Shown here piece by piece: positions 6,192 to 13,252 of a stretch of DNA of 13,846 bases. A model generated the notes under the pieces. That model was not told the origin of the DNA. It did no database searches and saw only the letters and a list, made by a program, of their open reading frames with translations. The DNA comes from DASXTW01 sp046726275 (lineage in GTDB: Bacteria > Actinomycetota > UBA4738): the NCBI GenBank assembly GCA_046726275.1, contig JBKPAF010000037.1:1-13846 (forward strand), given 5' to 3'. The position numbers and the translations under genes are program-made. Within the stretch, counting starts at the first letter, position 1; the number at the start of each line of letters is the position of its first letter.

Positions 6192-7907
6192 ATGAAGTTG
6201 AAGTTCGTATTTCGCGCGATCGCCGTGCTTTCGGTTGTGGCGATCATCGCGACCGCCTGTGGTGGGGGAGAGGAAACTCCACCGGGAGGCGGAACCACGT
6301 CCGCACCTACCGTTACCAAGGGCGGGCAGATCGTCATCGGAGCCGAGCAGTGGCCGGAGTGCGTGAACCCGATCACCAGCTGCTCGTCCGCAACGTGGTA
6401 CTGGTACTCGGTAGCGCTGCACGTGCTGCCGCGGGCCATGGTCCTCGACCTGCAGGGCAACTTCATCGCGTCGCCGCTGCTGGTTGAGGCTCCGACCCTG
6501 GACAACGGCGGAGTGACCCAGAGCCCGTTCACCGTGACCTTCAAGATCAACCCCAAGGCCGTGTGGGACGACGGGTCGCCGATCACCTCGGCGGACTTCG
6601 AGTTCACATGGAAAGCCATCATGAACACCACCGGCGCCTATACCACGGTGGGGTACGACCAGATCGAGTCGGTGGACACCAGTGACCCGGCGACCGCGGT
6701 CGTCAAGTTCACGAACGTGTTCGTCGACTGGCCGGACCTGTTCGGTGGCGTGTATCAGGGGATCTTCAAGAAGGCCGCGTTCCCCAGCGCGGATGCGGCG
6801 AAGCCGAACCTGAAGGACGAGATGCAGGACAGCATCCCGTTCTCCGGCGGCCCCTGGATCCTGAAGAACTGGAGCAAGGACCAGGCCGTCTTCGCCCGGA
6901 ACGACAAGTACTACGGCAAGGTAGCGAACCTGGACCAGGTGACCATCGTTCCTCGAACTGACCAGGCCACCGAGATCCAGTCCCTGCTGACCGGTGAGGT
7001 CGCGGCGATCTACCCGCAGCCTTCCGACGTCAGCCTGCTCGACCAGGTCGCGTCCAACCCGAACGTCAAGGCGGTCGGGTCTGACGGGGCGTACTTCGAG
7101 GCGCTGTGGTTCCAGCACGAGTCGGCGGCGTTCAAGGACGCCGCGGTTCGTGAGGCCCTGATGTACTCGATCGACCGTCAGGCGGTCATCGACGCGATCA
7201 TCAAGCTGAACAACCCGAACGCGGAAGTGCTGAACTGTGGCTTCGTTTCCTTCCCGAACATCGGGAACTGGTGCCAGAACAAGCCGTTCGAACAGTTCAG
7301 CTACGATCCGGAGAAGGCCAAGTCCATCCTGGAAGGAGCGGGCTACGACTGCTCGGCCTCCCCGTGCACCAAGGACGGGAAGAAGCTCGTGATCGAGTAC
7401 TCCACGGTGGCCACCAACACCCGGCGGACCACCACCCAGGAACTCCTGAAGGACAAGGCCCAGGCCGCGGGCATCGAGTTCAAGGTCAAGAACTACGAGG
7501 CCGGCGTGCTGTTCGGGGACATCGGGCCCCACGGCAAGTACACCATGGCGGACTACGCCACTGGTGGATCGGTGGACCCGAGCATCACCAGCTCGTTCGC
7601 TTGCGAGAACATTCCGACCGCCGCGAACGAGTTCGCCGGAGGCAACTGGAACCACTGGTGCAACCAGCAGGCCACTGACCTGATGCACCAGAGCGACCAG
7701 GAGCTCGACCCGGCAAAGCGGCTCGACCTGCTCAACCAGGTCTACGCCGCGGAGGCCACCGACTTCCTGTCGTTGCCGCTGTACGTGCTCCCGAACGTGG
7801 GCGCGTGGCGGACCGACAAGGTCGCGGGCCCCCTGTCCGACTACATCCCCTCCAACCTCGGCATGTTCTTCAACATGAACGAGTGGTACGTGCCGGCCGC
7901 AACCTAG
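6192..7907 (+). CDS. Peptide/oligopeptide ABC transporter substrate-binding lipoprotein (SBP family 5)
   Basis: Extracellular, lipid-anchored receptor that delivers substrate, most likely peptides, to the permease pair encoded downstream. From ATG 6192 the product is 571 residues, typical for family 5 (DppA/OppA). A frame-open ATG at 6126 would put a charged stretch before the signal peptide and lacks a good ribosome-binding site, so I chose 6192, preceded by AGGGAGGGGG. The signal peptide runs to the lipobox ATAC with Cys23, followed by a Gly/Thr/Pro-rich linker to about residue 43. WDDGSPITSADFEFTWKAI (125-143) is the family signature. The mature part has eight further cysteines in four close pairs (57/64, 349/361, 387/392, 471/490), which suggests four disulfides. 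The substrate cannot be read from sequence; family 5 also includes nickel and sugar binders. Confidence 0.9.
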   Translation: MKLKFVFRAIAVLSVVAIIATACGGGEETPPGGGTTSAPTVTKGGQIVIGAEQWPECVNPITSCSSATWYWYSVALHVLPRAMVLDLQGNFIASPLLVEAPTLDNGGVTQSPFTVTFKINPKAVWDDGSPITSADFEFTWKAIMNTTGAYTTVGYDQIESVDTSDPATAVVKFTNVFVDWPDLFGGVYQGIFKKAAFPSADAAKPNLKDEMQDSIPFSGGPWILKNWSKDQAVFARNDKYYGKVANLDQVTIVPRTDQATEIQSLLTGEVAAIYPQPSDVSLLDQVASNPNVKAVGSDGAYFEALWFQHESAAFKDAAVREALMYSIDRQAVIDAIIKLNNPNAEVLNCGFVSFPNIGNWCQNKPFEQFSYDPEKAKSILEGAGYDCSASPCTKDGKKLVIEYSTVATNTRRTTTQELLKDKAQAAGIEFKVKNYEAGVLFGDIGPHGKYTMADYATGGSVDPSITSSFACENIPTAANEFAGGNWNHWCNQQATDLMHQSDQELDPAKRLDLLNQVYAAEATDFLSLPLYVLPNVGAWRTDKVAGPLSDYIPSNLGMFFNMNEWYVPAAT

Positions 7908-7935
7908 GCACGAACCGAGGAGGGAACGGAGGAAG

Positions 7936-7969
7936 GCCAGACCCGGCGGGTCGCCCCGCCGGGTCTGGC
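7936..7969 (+). terminator. Strong 15-bp hairpin between binding-protein and permease genes
   Basis: Perfect 15-bp inverted repeat, 7936-7950 with 7955-7969, around the loop TCGC; arms read GCCAGACCCGGCGGG and its complement. It lies 28 bases after the binding-protein stop. No T-run follows directly. Hairpins in this place in binding-protein operons commonly act as partial terminators or protect the upstream mRNA from 3' decay, giving more receptor than permease. That role is inferred here from position. Confidence 0.6.
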
Positions 7970-7977
7970 ATCCACCA

Positions 7978-7983
7978 TATAAT
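7978..7983 (+). promoter_or_regulatory. Consensus -10 hexamer before the permease genes
   Basis: TATAAT, a perfect -10 match in very GC-rich surroundings, 29 bases before the first permease start. The -35 position would fall inside the downstream arm of the hairpin at 7936-7969 and does not resemble TTGACA. It may be a secondary promoter for the permease and ATPase genes, or chance. Confidence 0.35.
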
Positions 7984-8012
7984 TGGGGTGAACTCGGCCG
8001 GGAGGGACCAGG

Positions 8013-8990
8013 ATGTTTCGATACATCATCCGTAGGTTGCTCTTCGCGATCCCCGTCCTCTTGATCTCCAGCGTCCTGGTCTTCGTGGTCATCCGGGCCA
8101 CCATCGACCCACTGGCGGGCGCCGCCATCAATCCGCGGGTCAGTCAGGCGGACATCCAGCGCGCCAGGCAAGAGGCGGGATTGGACGAACCGCAGTGGAA
8201 GCAGTATCTGATCTGGCTCGGGAACTTCGTGACCGGCGACTGGGGGCGGTCGCTTCTGACCAGGCGCCCGGTCTACCCGGACATCGAGTCCGCCTTGGTG
8301 AACACGCTGATCCTCGGCTTCGTCGCTGTTGGCTTCTCGCTTCTGGTCGGCGTGTCGATCGGGGTGTATTCCGCCTTACGCCAGTATTCGTTCTTCGATC
8401 AGTTCTTCACCAGCGCGGCGTTCGTCGGCCTGTCCATCCCCAACTTCTGGTTCGCTCTGCTCTTACAGATCTTCTTCGGGGTCTACCTGACCAAGTGGTT
8501 ACACCTGGGCGAGCCGATCTTCTACACCGCCGGGTTGTACAAGCCGGGCCAGATCGGGTTCAACCTGGTCGACCGGGCCCGCCACCTGGTCCTGCCCATG
8601 CTGGTCCTGTCGGTGCAGATCATCGCCTACTACAGCCGGTACATGCGGGCCTCCATGCTGGAAGTCCTGCACTCGGACTACCTGAGAACGGCCCGGGCCA
8701 AGGGCCTCCGGGAGCGCCGGGTGATCGTCCGCCACGCCATGCGCAACGCCCTGATCCCCCTGACCACCCAGGTGGCCATCGACGTGGGGGCCATCGCCGG
8801 GGGCCTGATCATCACCGAGGCCATCTTCGAGTACCCCGGCATGGGTCGGTTCTTCATCGATGCCATGTTCCGGGGGGACTATCAGCAGGTCCTGCCGTGG
8901 ATGATGGTGGCGGTGACCTTCGTGATCATCTTCAACCTGGTGGCAGACATCATGTATGCCATCCTGGACCCGAGGATCCGTTATGCATGA
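8013..8990 (+). CDS. Peptide ABC transporter permease, DppB/OppB type
   Basis: One of two membrane subunits forming the translocation path of the importer. The 325-residue product has the DppB/OppB layout: an N-terminal membrane helix (about 8-28), a periplasm-side loop with QYLIWLGNFVTGDWGRSL (64-81), then five more hydrophobic segments. The cytoplasmic EAA loop DYLRTARAKGLRERRVIVRH (222-241), which docks on the ATPase, is clear, as is the C-terminal EAIFEYPGMGRF (269-280). The ATG has GGGAGG at 8000-8005 as ribosome-binding site. Three TTA leucine codons (residues 122, 151, 163) are unusual beside the glycolytic genes, where I saw none. It overlaps the next permease gene by eight bases. Confidence 0.93.
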   Translation: MFRYIIRRLLFAIPVLLISSVLVFVVIRATIDPLAGAAINPRVSQADIQRARQEAGLDEPQWKQYLIWLGNFVTGDWGRSLLTRRPVYPDIESALVNTLILGFVAVGFSLLVGVSIGVYSALRQYSFFDQFFTSAAFVGLSIPNFWFALLLQIFFGVYLTKWLHLGEPIFYTAGLYKPGQIGFNLVDRARHLVLPMLVLSVQIIAYYSRYMRASMLEVLHSDYLRTARAKGLRERRVIVRHAMRNALIPLTTQVAIDVGAIAGGLIITEAIFEYPGMGRFFIDAMFRGDYQQVLPWMMVAVTFVIIFNLVADIMYAILDPRIRYA

Positions 8991-9945
8991 CTCCGATCAG
9001 ATCGAGCGCGTTCCCGCTGCGGCGCAGCCGTTGCCGATCGAGGCTCCGGGGCGAGGTCCCGACGAGGCTCCCACCACGGCGGCGGACCGGGTCCTCACCA
9101 CTCACCAACTGGCCTGGAGGCGGTTCAAGCGGCACAAGCTGGCCATCGCCAGCTCCATCATCCTGGTCGTGTTGACGCTGGCCTGTCTCTTCGTCGGTGT
9201 CATCTCCCAGTACGGGTTCGCCGAGCAGGACCTGCTGAACAGGGTGCAGCCGCCGAGCTCCGCCCATTGGTTCGGAACCGATCAGCTCGGGCGGGACGTG
9301 TTCACCAGGGTGTTGTACGGAGGAAGGATCTCTCTGCTGGTCGGGATCTCGGTGGCCCTCTCCTCGGGGATCATCGGTTCTCTGGTGGGCGCCTGGGCCG
9401 GGTATTTCGGTGGCTGGATCGACAACCTCCTGATGAGGGTCACGGACCTGTTTCTGTCCATCCCGTTCCTGGTGATCCTGATCATCGCCGCGGCGGCCCT
9501 GGGTGGAAGCCTCTTCGACATCGTGCTGATCCTGTCCCTGTTCTTCTGGATGCCCCTGGCCAGAATCATCCGGGGAGTGTTCTTATCATTAAAAGAGAAG
9601 GAGTTCGTCGAGGCGGCCCGGGCATCGGGCGCGGCTCACAACCGCATCATGTACTACCACATGCTTCCCAACGCGATGGGTCCGATCATCGTGAACATGA
9701 CGCTGGGAGTGGCTGCCGCCATCCTCACCGAATCCGCGCTGTCGTTCCTGGGATTCGGAGTCCAGCCGCCGACGCCCACCTGGGGGAACCTGCTGAATGG
9801 GAGCCGGCAATTCGCCCAGCTCTATCCGTGGCTGGTCTGGTTTCCCGGCCTGGCCATCCTGATCACGGTGTTGTGCGTGAACTTCCTTGGGGATGGGTTG
9901 CGCGACGCCATGGATCCCCACCAGAAGATCGGGGGCGCCGTATGA
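8983..9945 (+). CDS. Peptide ABC transporter permease, DppC/OppC type
   Basis: Second membrane subunit of the importer, partner of the DppB-type permease. The 320-residue product has a 40-residue hydrophilic N-terminus, then WRRFKRHKLAIASSII (45-60) entering the first helix. The DppC/OppC signature HWFGTDQLGRDVFTRVLYGGRISLLVG (95-121) and the EAA loop EFVEAARASGAAHNRIMYYH (207-226) are clear. I chose ATG 8983, inside the end of the previous gene, with GAGG just upstream; an ATG at 8956 would only add nine residues read from the other permease. Two TTA leucine codons with TCA and AAA (9583-9594) make a local AT-rich patch just before the EAA loop. The spacing to the next gene is 21 bases. Confidence 0.93.
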   Translation: MHDSDQIERVPAAAQPLPIEAPGRGPDEAPTTAADRVLTTHQLAWRRFKRHKLAIASSIILVVLTLACLFVGVISQYGFAEQDLLNRVQPPSSAHWFGTDQLGRDVFTRVLYGGRISLLVGISVALSSGIIGSLVGAWAGYFGGWIDNLLMRVTDLFLSIPFLVILIIAAAALGGSLFDIVLILSLFFWMPLARIIRGVFLSLKEKEFVEAARASGAAHNRIMYYHMLPNAMGPIIVNMTLGVAAAILTESALSFLGFGVQPPTPTWGNLLNGSRQFAQLYPWLVWFPGLAILITVLCVNFLGDGLRDAMDPHQKIGGAV

Positions 9946-9966
9946 GGGGGAAGCCAGGAGAAGTCA

Positions 9967-10980
9967 TTGCCTGAGCCCCTGCTCGAGGTCAAGGACCTCA
10001 AAGTCCACTTCCCCACGGAGGACGGCCTGGTCAAGGCCGTCGACGGCGTCTCGCTCACGGTGGCGCCCGGCGAGACCCTGGGGGTGGTAGGGGAGTCGGG
10101 ATCCGGGAAAAGCGTGAGCTTCCTCACGGTCATGGGGCTGGTCACCAAGAAGCAGGCCCGGATCAAGGGCGAGGTGTTGTTCCGGGGTCAGGATCTCCTG
10201 AAGGTGCCGGACGAGGAGATGCGCCACGTCCGGGGGGCGAAGATCGGGATGATCTTCCAGGACCCCCTCACGGCCCTGAACCCGGTGCACCGGGTGGGCC
10301 CACAGATCTCCGAGGTCTTCCAGGCTCATCGAGGTATGTCCAAGAAGGAGGGTTTGGAGGAGGCCATCAACCTTCTCCAGTTGGTCGGCATCCCCCGGCC
10401 GAGGGAACGGGCCCGGCAGTATCCTCACGAGTTCAGTGGAGGGATGCGGCAGAGAGCCATGATCGCCATGGCCCTCGCCCTCAACCCCGACCTGCTGATC
10501 GCCGACGAACCCACCACGGCCCTCGACGTGACGGTGCAGGCCCAGATCCTCGACCTGATCGATCGGCTGAAGGAGGAATTCGACGCGGCAGTCGTCCTGA
10601 TCACCCACGACCTCGGGGTGGTGGCCGAGCACTGCGACGACATCATGGTGATGTACGCGGGCCGGATCGTGGAGTTCGGTGATCGACGCGACATCTACTA
10701 CGGAGCGCACCACCCCTACACGTGGGGGCTCCTCGGTTCCATCAGCCGCATCGACCAGGACCGCACCGAGCGACTCAAGCCCATCAAGGGCCAGCCACCC
10801 TCTCTGATCCACGTCCCGACCGGTTGCCCCTTCCACCCGAGATGCCCCTACATCATGGACATCTGCAGGGCGGAGGTCCCGCAGCTCCTTCCGGTGAACG
10901 GCCATCACGCTTCGGCCTGCCACTTGCCAGTCGTGGAGAAGGAGCGCATCTTGAAGGAGGAGGTGCTGGTCCGACAGTGA
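9967..10980 (+). CDS. Peptide ABC transporter ATP-binding protein, DppD/OppD type
   Basis: Cytoplasmic ATPase that powers the importer together with the following subunit. The 337-residue product carries Walker A GESGSGKS (42-49), Q-loop FQDP (97-100), ABC signature FSGGM (156-160), Walker B LLIADEP (176-182) and H-loop His214. The C-terminal oligopeptide-transporter extension (about 245-325) has four cysteines, 287, 293, 300 and 318, in the C-x5-C-x6-C pattern, which in mycobacterial Opp/Dpp ATPases binds a [4Fe-4S] cluster. The start is a TTG, supported by AGGAG at 9956-9960 six bases upstream and by MPEPLLEVKDL matching the usual N-terminus. Its stop overlaps the GTG of the next gene. Confidence 0.94.
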   Translation: MPEPLLEVKDLKVHFPTEDGLVKAVDGVSLTVAPGETLGVVGESGSGKSVSFLTVMGLVTKKQARIKGEVLFRGQDLLKVPDEEMRHVRGAKIGMIFQDPLTALNPVHRVGPQISEVFQAHRGMSKKEGLEEAINLLQLVGIPRPRERARQYPHEFSGGMRQRAMIAMALALNPDLLIADEPTTALDVTVQAQILDLIDRLKEEFDAAVVLITHDLGVVAEHCDDIMVMYAGRIVEFGDRRDIYYGAHHPYTWGLLGSISRIDQDRTERLKPIKGQPPSLIHVPTGCPFHPRCPYIMDICRAEVPQLLPVNGHHASACHLPVVEKERILKEEVLVRQ

Positions 10981-12032
10981 GCATCACGGTCAACGAACGC
11001 ACCGAGCCTCAGCAAGAGACGAAGCGGACCCCGCTGGTCAAGCTGGAGGGCGTCAGGAAGTGGTTCCGGCTGGCCCGGGGGATCATCTTCCAGAAGACGA
11101 TCGGCCACGTCCACGCGGTCGATGGGGTGGACCTGGAGGTCTACCCGGGAGAGACGCTGGGCCTGGTAGGAGAGACCGGGTGCGGCAAGTCCACTCTGGC
11201 CCGGGTGGTCATGCGGCTGTACGACCCGACGGAGGGGACGATCTACTTCGACGGCCAGGACATCACCCGTCTCCAGGGCAAGGAGCTCCGTCGCCTCCGC
11301 CGCGACATGCAGATGATCTTCCAGGACCCCTACGCCTCGTTGAATCCCCGTAAGACGGTCGGGGCCATCATCGGCGAACCGTTCAGGCTCCATGGAACCG
11401 TTCGCAAGGACCAGATCAAGAACGAGGTCAAACAGCTCATGGAGCTCGTAGGGTTGAACCCGGAGCACTACAACCGGTATCCCCACGCCTTTTCCGGAGG
11501 GCAGCGCCAGCGGATCGGGTTCGCCCGGGCCCTCGCCCTGCGTCCCAAGCTCATCGTGGCGGACGAGCCCGTCTCCGCGCTCGACGTCTCCATCCAGGCC
11601 CAGATCCTGAACCTCCTGGAGGATCTCCAGGAGGAGTTCAAGCTGACGTACCTGTTCATCGCCCACGACCTGTCCGTGGTCAAGCACGTGTCCGACCGGG
11701 TGGCGGTGATGTACCTGGGCAAGGTTGTCGAGATGGCTCCCGGTGAGACGTTGTACCGCAACCCCAAGCATCCCTACACCGGAGCCCTGATGTCCGCGGT
11801 CCCGATCGCGGACCCGGACCTGGCCGCTCAGAAGAAGCGCATCATCCTGGAGGGCGACGTCCCCTCACCGATCGACCCGCCGTCCGGGTGCCGGTTCCAC
11901 CCCAGGTGTCCCCGGGCCCAGTTCCCCATCTGCAAGGAGCAGCAGCCCGAGCTCCTTCCTCACCACGAGGGACAGGTGGCCGCGTGCCACTTCCCGCTGG
12001 AGGACCGGGCCATCATCGCCGCCGAGGCGTAG
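10977..12032 (+). CDS. Peptide ABC transporter ATP-binding protein, DppF/OppF type
   Basis: Second ATPase of the importer. From GTG 10977 the product is 351 residues. It has Walker A GETGCGKS (65-72), Q-loop FQDP (115-118), signature SGGQR (173-177), Walker B LIVADEP (192-198) and H-loop His230. The C-terminal extension has cysteines 305, 311, 319 and 337, again a possible [4Fe-4S] site. The frame is open upstream to an ATG at 10722, but that part reads through the previous gene and has no ABC similarity; GTG 10977 overlaps the TGA of that gene as GTGA and has AGGAGGAGG (10955-10963) upstream at rather long spacing. secG follows after 39 bases. Confidence 0.94.
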   Translation: MSITVNERTEPQQETKRTPLVKLEGVRKWFRLARGIIFQKTIGHVHAVDGVDLEVYPGETLGLVGETGCGKSTLARVVMRLYDPTEGTIYFDGQDITRLQGKELRRLRRDMQMIFQDPYASLNPRKTVGAIIGEPFRLHGTVRKDQIKNEVKQLMELVGLNPEHYNRYPHAFSGGQRQRIGFARALALRPKLIVADEPVSALDVSIQAQILNLLEDLQEEFKLTYLFIAHDLSVVKHVSDRVAVMYLGKVVEMAPGETLYRNPKHPYTGALMSAVPIADPDLAAQKKRIILEGDVPSPIDPPSGCRFHPRCPRAQFPICKEQQPELLPHHEGQVAACHFPLEDRAIIAAEA

Positions 12033-12071
12033 ACCGAGCCCTGCGGGTCACAGCCGGGAGGAGCCGATATC

Positions 12072-12335
12072 ATGCTGGGGATGTCGAACGCCATGCTTGC
12101 CGTCTCGAACCTGATCAACGTGGGCGTGATCGTGCTCCACCTGATGGCCTGCCTGTTCCTGATCATCTTCATCCTGCTGCACTCGGGGAAGGGTTCGGGG
12201 CTGTCCGACATGTTCGGTGGCGCCTCCAGCCTCTCCGGAGGCACTTCGGTGGAGCGCCGCCTGGACCAGATCACGGTCGCCACGGCGATCCTCTTCGGCT
12301 TCACCACGTTCTGGCTGGCCTGGCAGTGGCAATAG
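12072..12335 (+). CDS. secG: Preprotein translocase subunit SecG
   Basis: Small membrane subunit of the SecYEG channel that assists SecA-driven protein export. The 87-residue product has two membrane helices (about 13-37 and 66-84) around the conserved cytoplasmic loop LLHSGKGSGLSDMFGGASS (35-53), and VERRLDQITV (60-69) before the second helix. GGGAGGAG at 12056-12063, eight bases before ATG 12072, favours this start over the ATG at 12081. In Mycobacterium and Streptomyces secG follows tpiA directly; here it follows the importer genes. It is only 39 bases after the last ATPase gene, so it may be transcribed with the importer. Confidence 0.95.
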   Translation: MLGMSNAMLAVSNLINVGVIVLHLMACLFLIIFILLHSGKGSGLSDMFGGASSLSGGTSVERRLDQITVATAILFGFTTFWLAWQWQ

Positions 12336-12346
12336 CCCGGCGCGGC

Positions 12347-12352
12347 TAGAAT
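12347..12352 (+). promoter_or_regulatory. Possible -10 element of the tRNA-Leu gene
   Basis: TAGAAT lies 14 bases before the mature 5' end of the tRNA and resembles the actinobacterial -10 consensus. No good -35 is seen at the expected distance. The tRNA could instead be processed from a secG read-through transcript. Confidence 0.35.
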
Positions 12353-12366
12353 CGTCTCGAGACCTC

Positions 12367-12453
12367 GTCGGAGTGGCGGAACTAGGTAGACGCGCTAGGT
12401 TGAGGGCCTAGTGGGCTTCATCGCCCGTGGGGGTTCAAATCCCCCCTCCGACA
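12367..12453 (+). tRNA. tRNA-Leu (anticodon GAG)
   Basis: Complete class II tRNA of 87 bases. Acceptor GTCGGAG (12367-12373) pairs perfectly with CTCCGAC (12446-12452), discriminator A12453. The anticodon stem CTAGG/CCTAG encloses the loop TTGAGGG with anticodon GAG at 12402-12404, reading CUC and CUU. The long variable arm pairs GGGC with GCCC (12413-12426), and the T arm is GGGGG-TTCAAAT-CCCCC (12429-12445). The DNA continues CCG, so the final A of CCA is not encoded and must be added by the CCA enzyme. It starts 31 bases after secG. Confidence 0.97.
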
Positions 12454-12478
12454 CCGTAGCTAATAGAGAGGGTCTGAC

Positions 12479-12619
12479 CGAGGGAGTCCGCAAAGGCTAC
12501 CGGCGGGTCAGCCAGGCCGAAGCGGCATGGCGCGTCTACGCACATGGAACTTATCTGTGGGTGGCTGTTCGCTAGCGAGTTGCTTCAGGGCTTAGACTCC
12601 CTCGCCCGGCCGCGCCGGG
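12479..12619 (+). ncRNA. Candidate structured RNA after tRNA-Leu (hypothesis)
   Basis: The roughly 200 bases between the tRNA and the next gene contain no clear gene. CGAGGGAGTC (12479-12488) and GACTCCCTCG (12595-12604) are a perfect 10-bp inverted repeat that could close a domain of about 125 bases. Inside are smaller possible helices, including GGCTACC with GGTcAGCC (from about 12495), GCCG-AAG-CGGC, and TTCGC-TA-GCGAG. Right after the closing arm comes the terminator-like hairpin CCCGGC-CGC-GCCGGG (12605-12619) followed by TTTGT. The order closing stem plus terminator resembles a small RNA gene, but I recognise no known family (not SRP RNA, tmRNA or RNase P). I see no promoter. An alternative is a decayed short coding remnant. 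Confidence 0.25.
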
Positions 12620-12624
12620 TTTGT
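12605..12624 (+). terminator. Terminator-like hairpin downstream of tRNA-Leu
   Basis: CCCGGC (12605-12610) and GCCGGG (12614-12619) pair perfectly around CGC and are followed by TTTGT. This is the nearest thing to an intrinsic terminator with a T-rich tail in the window, and would end transcription of the tRNA and anything downstream of it. Confidence 0.5.
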
Positions 12625-12653
12625 CTGACCAAGTTGCGATAGTTTCAGGCCGT

Positions 12654-13160
12654 ATGGCGACGGTTCGTCCGGCAAGGACCGACGATGCGGAGGCCATGGG
12701 CCGAGTCCACGTTCGCGCCTGGCAGGTTGCTTATCGCGGTCAGATGCCCGACGAGTATCTGGACGGACTCTCCGCCGGGGACCGAGCTCAAATGTGGTCG
12801 AATGCACTCGCTCGGCGGGACGATTCCAGGCCAATACTCGTCCTCGTCGATCATGAAGAGAAGGTTGTCGGCTTCGCCGCAGTCGGTCCGGTCGCAGATT
12901 CGCCAGGCACCGGCGGGCTCTACGCAATCAACATCGACCCCGATCGCTGGGGCCGCGGTCACGGACGAACACTGCTCGCAAGGGCGGAGGCTGAGCTTGC
13001 CTCACTCGGCTATGGCGAAGCCGTGCTCTGGGTGCTGCCGGGCAATGCGCGTGCCCGGCGGTTCTACGAGGCGGCGGGGTGGGCGACCGACGGAGCGGAG
13101 CGGACCGCGGAGGTCTTGGGGGTCGTCGTCCCCGAGATCCGATACCGCCGTGTCCTGTGA
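12654..13160 (+). CDS. GNAT family N-acetyltransferase
   Basis: Transfers an acetyl group from acetyl-CoA to an amine on an unknown substrate. From ATG 12654 the product is 168 residues, a full single GNAT domain. VRPARTDDAEAMGRVHVRAWQVAYRG (4-29) is the usual N-terminus; LYAINIDPDRWGRGHGRTLL (89-108) contains the acetyl-CoA pyrophosphate-binding R-x-x-G-x-G loop; GNARARRFYEAAGW follows in the C-terminal part. A TTG at 12621 would add 11 residues but starts right against the terminator hairpin; neither start has a strong ribosome-binding site, so the start is uncertain. Codon use is visibly less GC-biased than in the glycolytic genes, which suggests an accessory or transferred gene. It converges with the second acetyltransferase. 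Substrate cannot be predicted. Confidence 0.85.
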   Translation: MATVRPARTDDAEAMGRVHVRAWQVAYRGQMPDEYLDGLSAGDRAQMWSNALARRDDSRPILVLVDHEEKVVGFAAVGPVADSPGTGGLYAINIDPDRWGRGHGRTLLARAEAELASLGYGEAVLWVLPGNARARRFYEAAGWATDGAERTAEVLGVVVPEIRYRRVL

Positions 13161-13252
13161 GCAGACTGTCGTATGAGTCCTGACCCTCAGATCGACCTAC
13201 TACCCGTTCATCGAGGTCCGCCACGAATGCTATCCATGCCGCCTCCGAGGTA

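Noticed and set aside
6006..8171. A very long open frame of 721 codons on the minus strand, opposite the binding-protein gene
   Set aside because: It is antisense to a clear gene with signal peptide and family motifs, crosses the intergenic region, and has the low-complexity Arg/Gly/Val/Asp composition typical of antisense frames in GC-rich DNA.
10722..10976. N-terminal extension of the second ATPase from ATG 10722
   Set aside because: The added 85 residues are out-of-frame sequence of the preceding ATPase gene, rich in Pro, Arg and Gly; the GTGA overlap at 10977 is the sensible start.
12434..12453. tRNA-Leu 3' end as an active integration site
   Set aside because: I found no second copy of the tRNA end and no integrase or excisionase in the window; kept only as a boundary idea.
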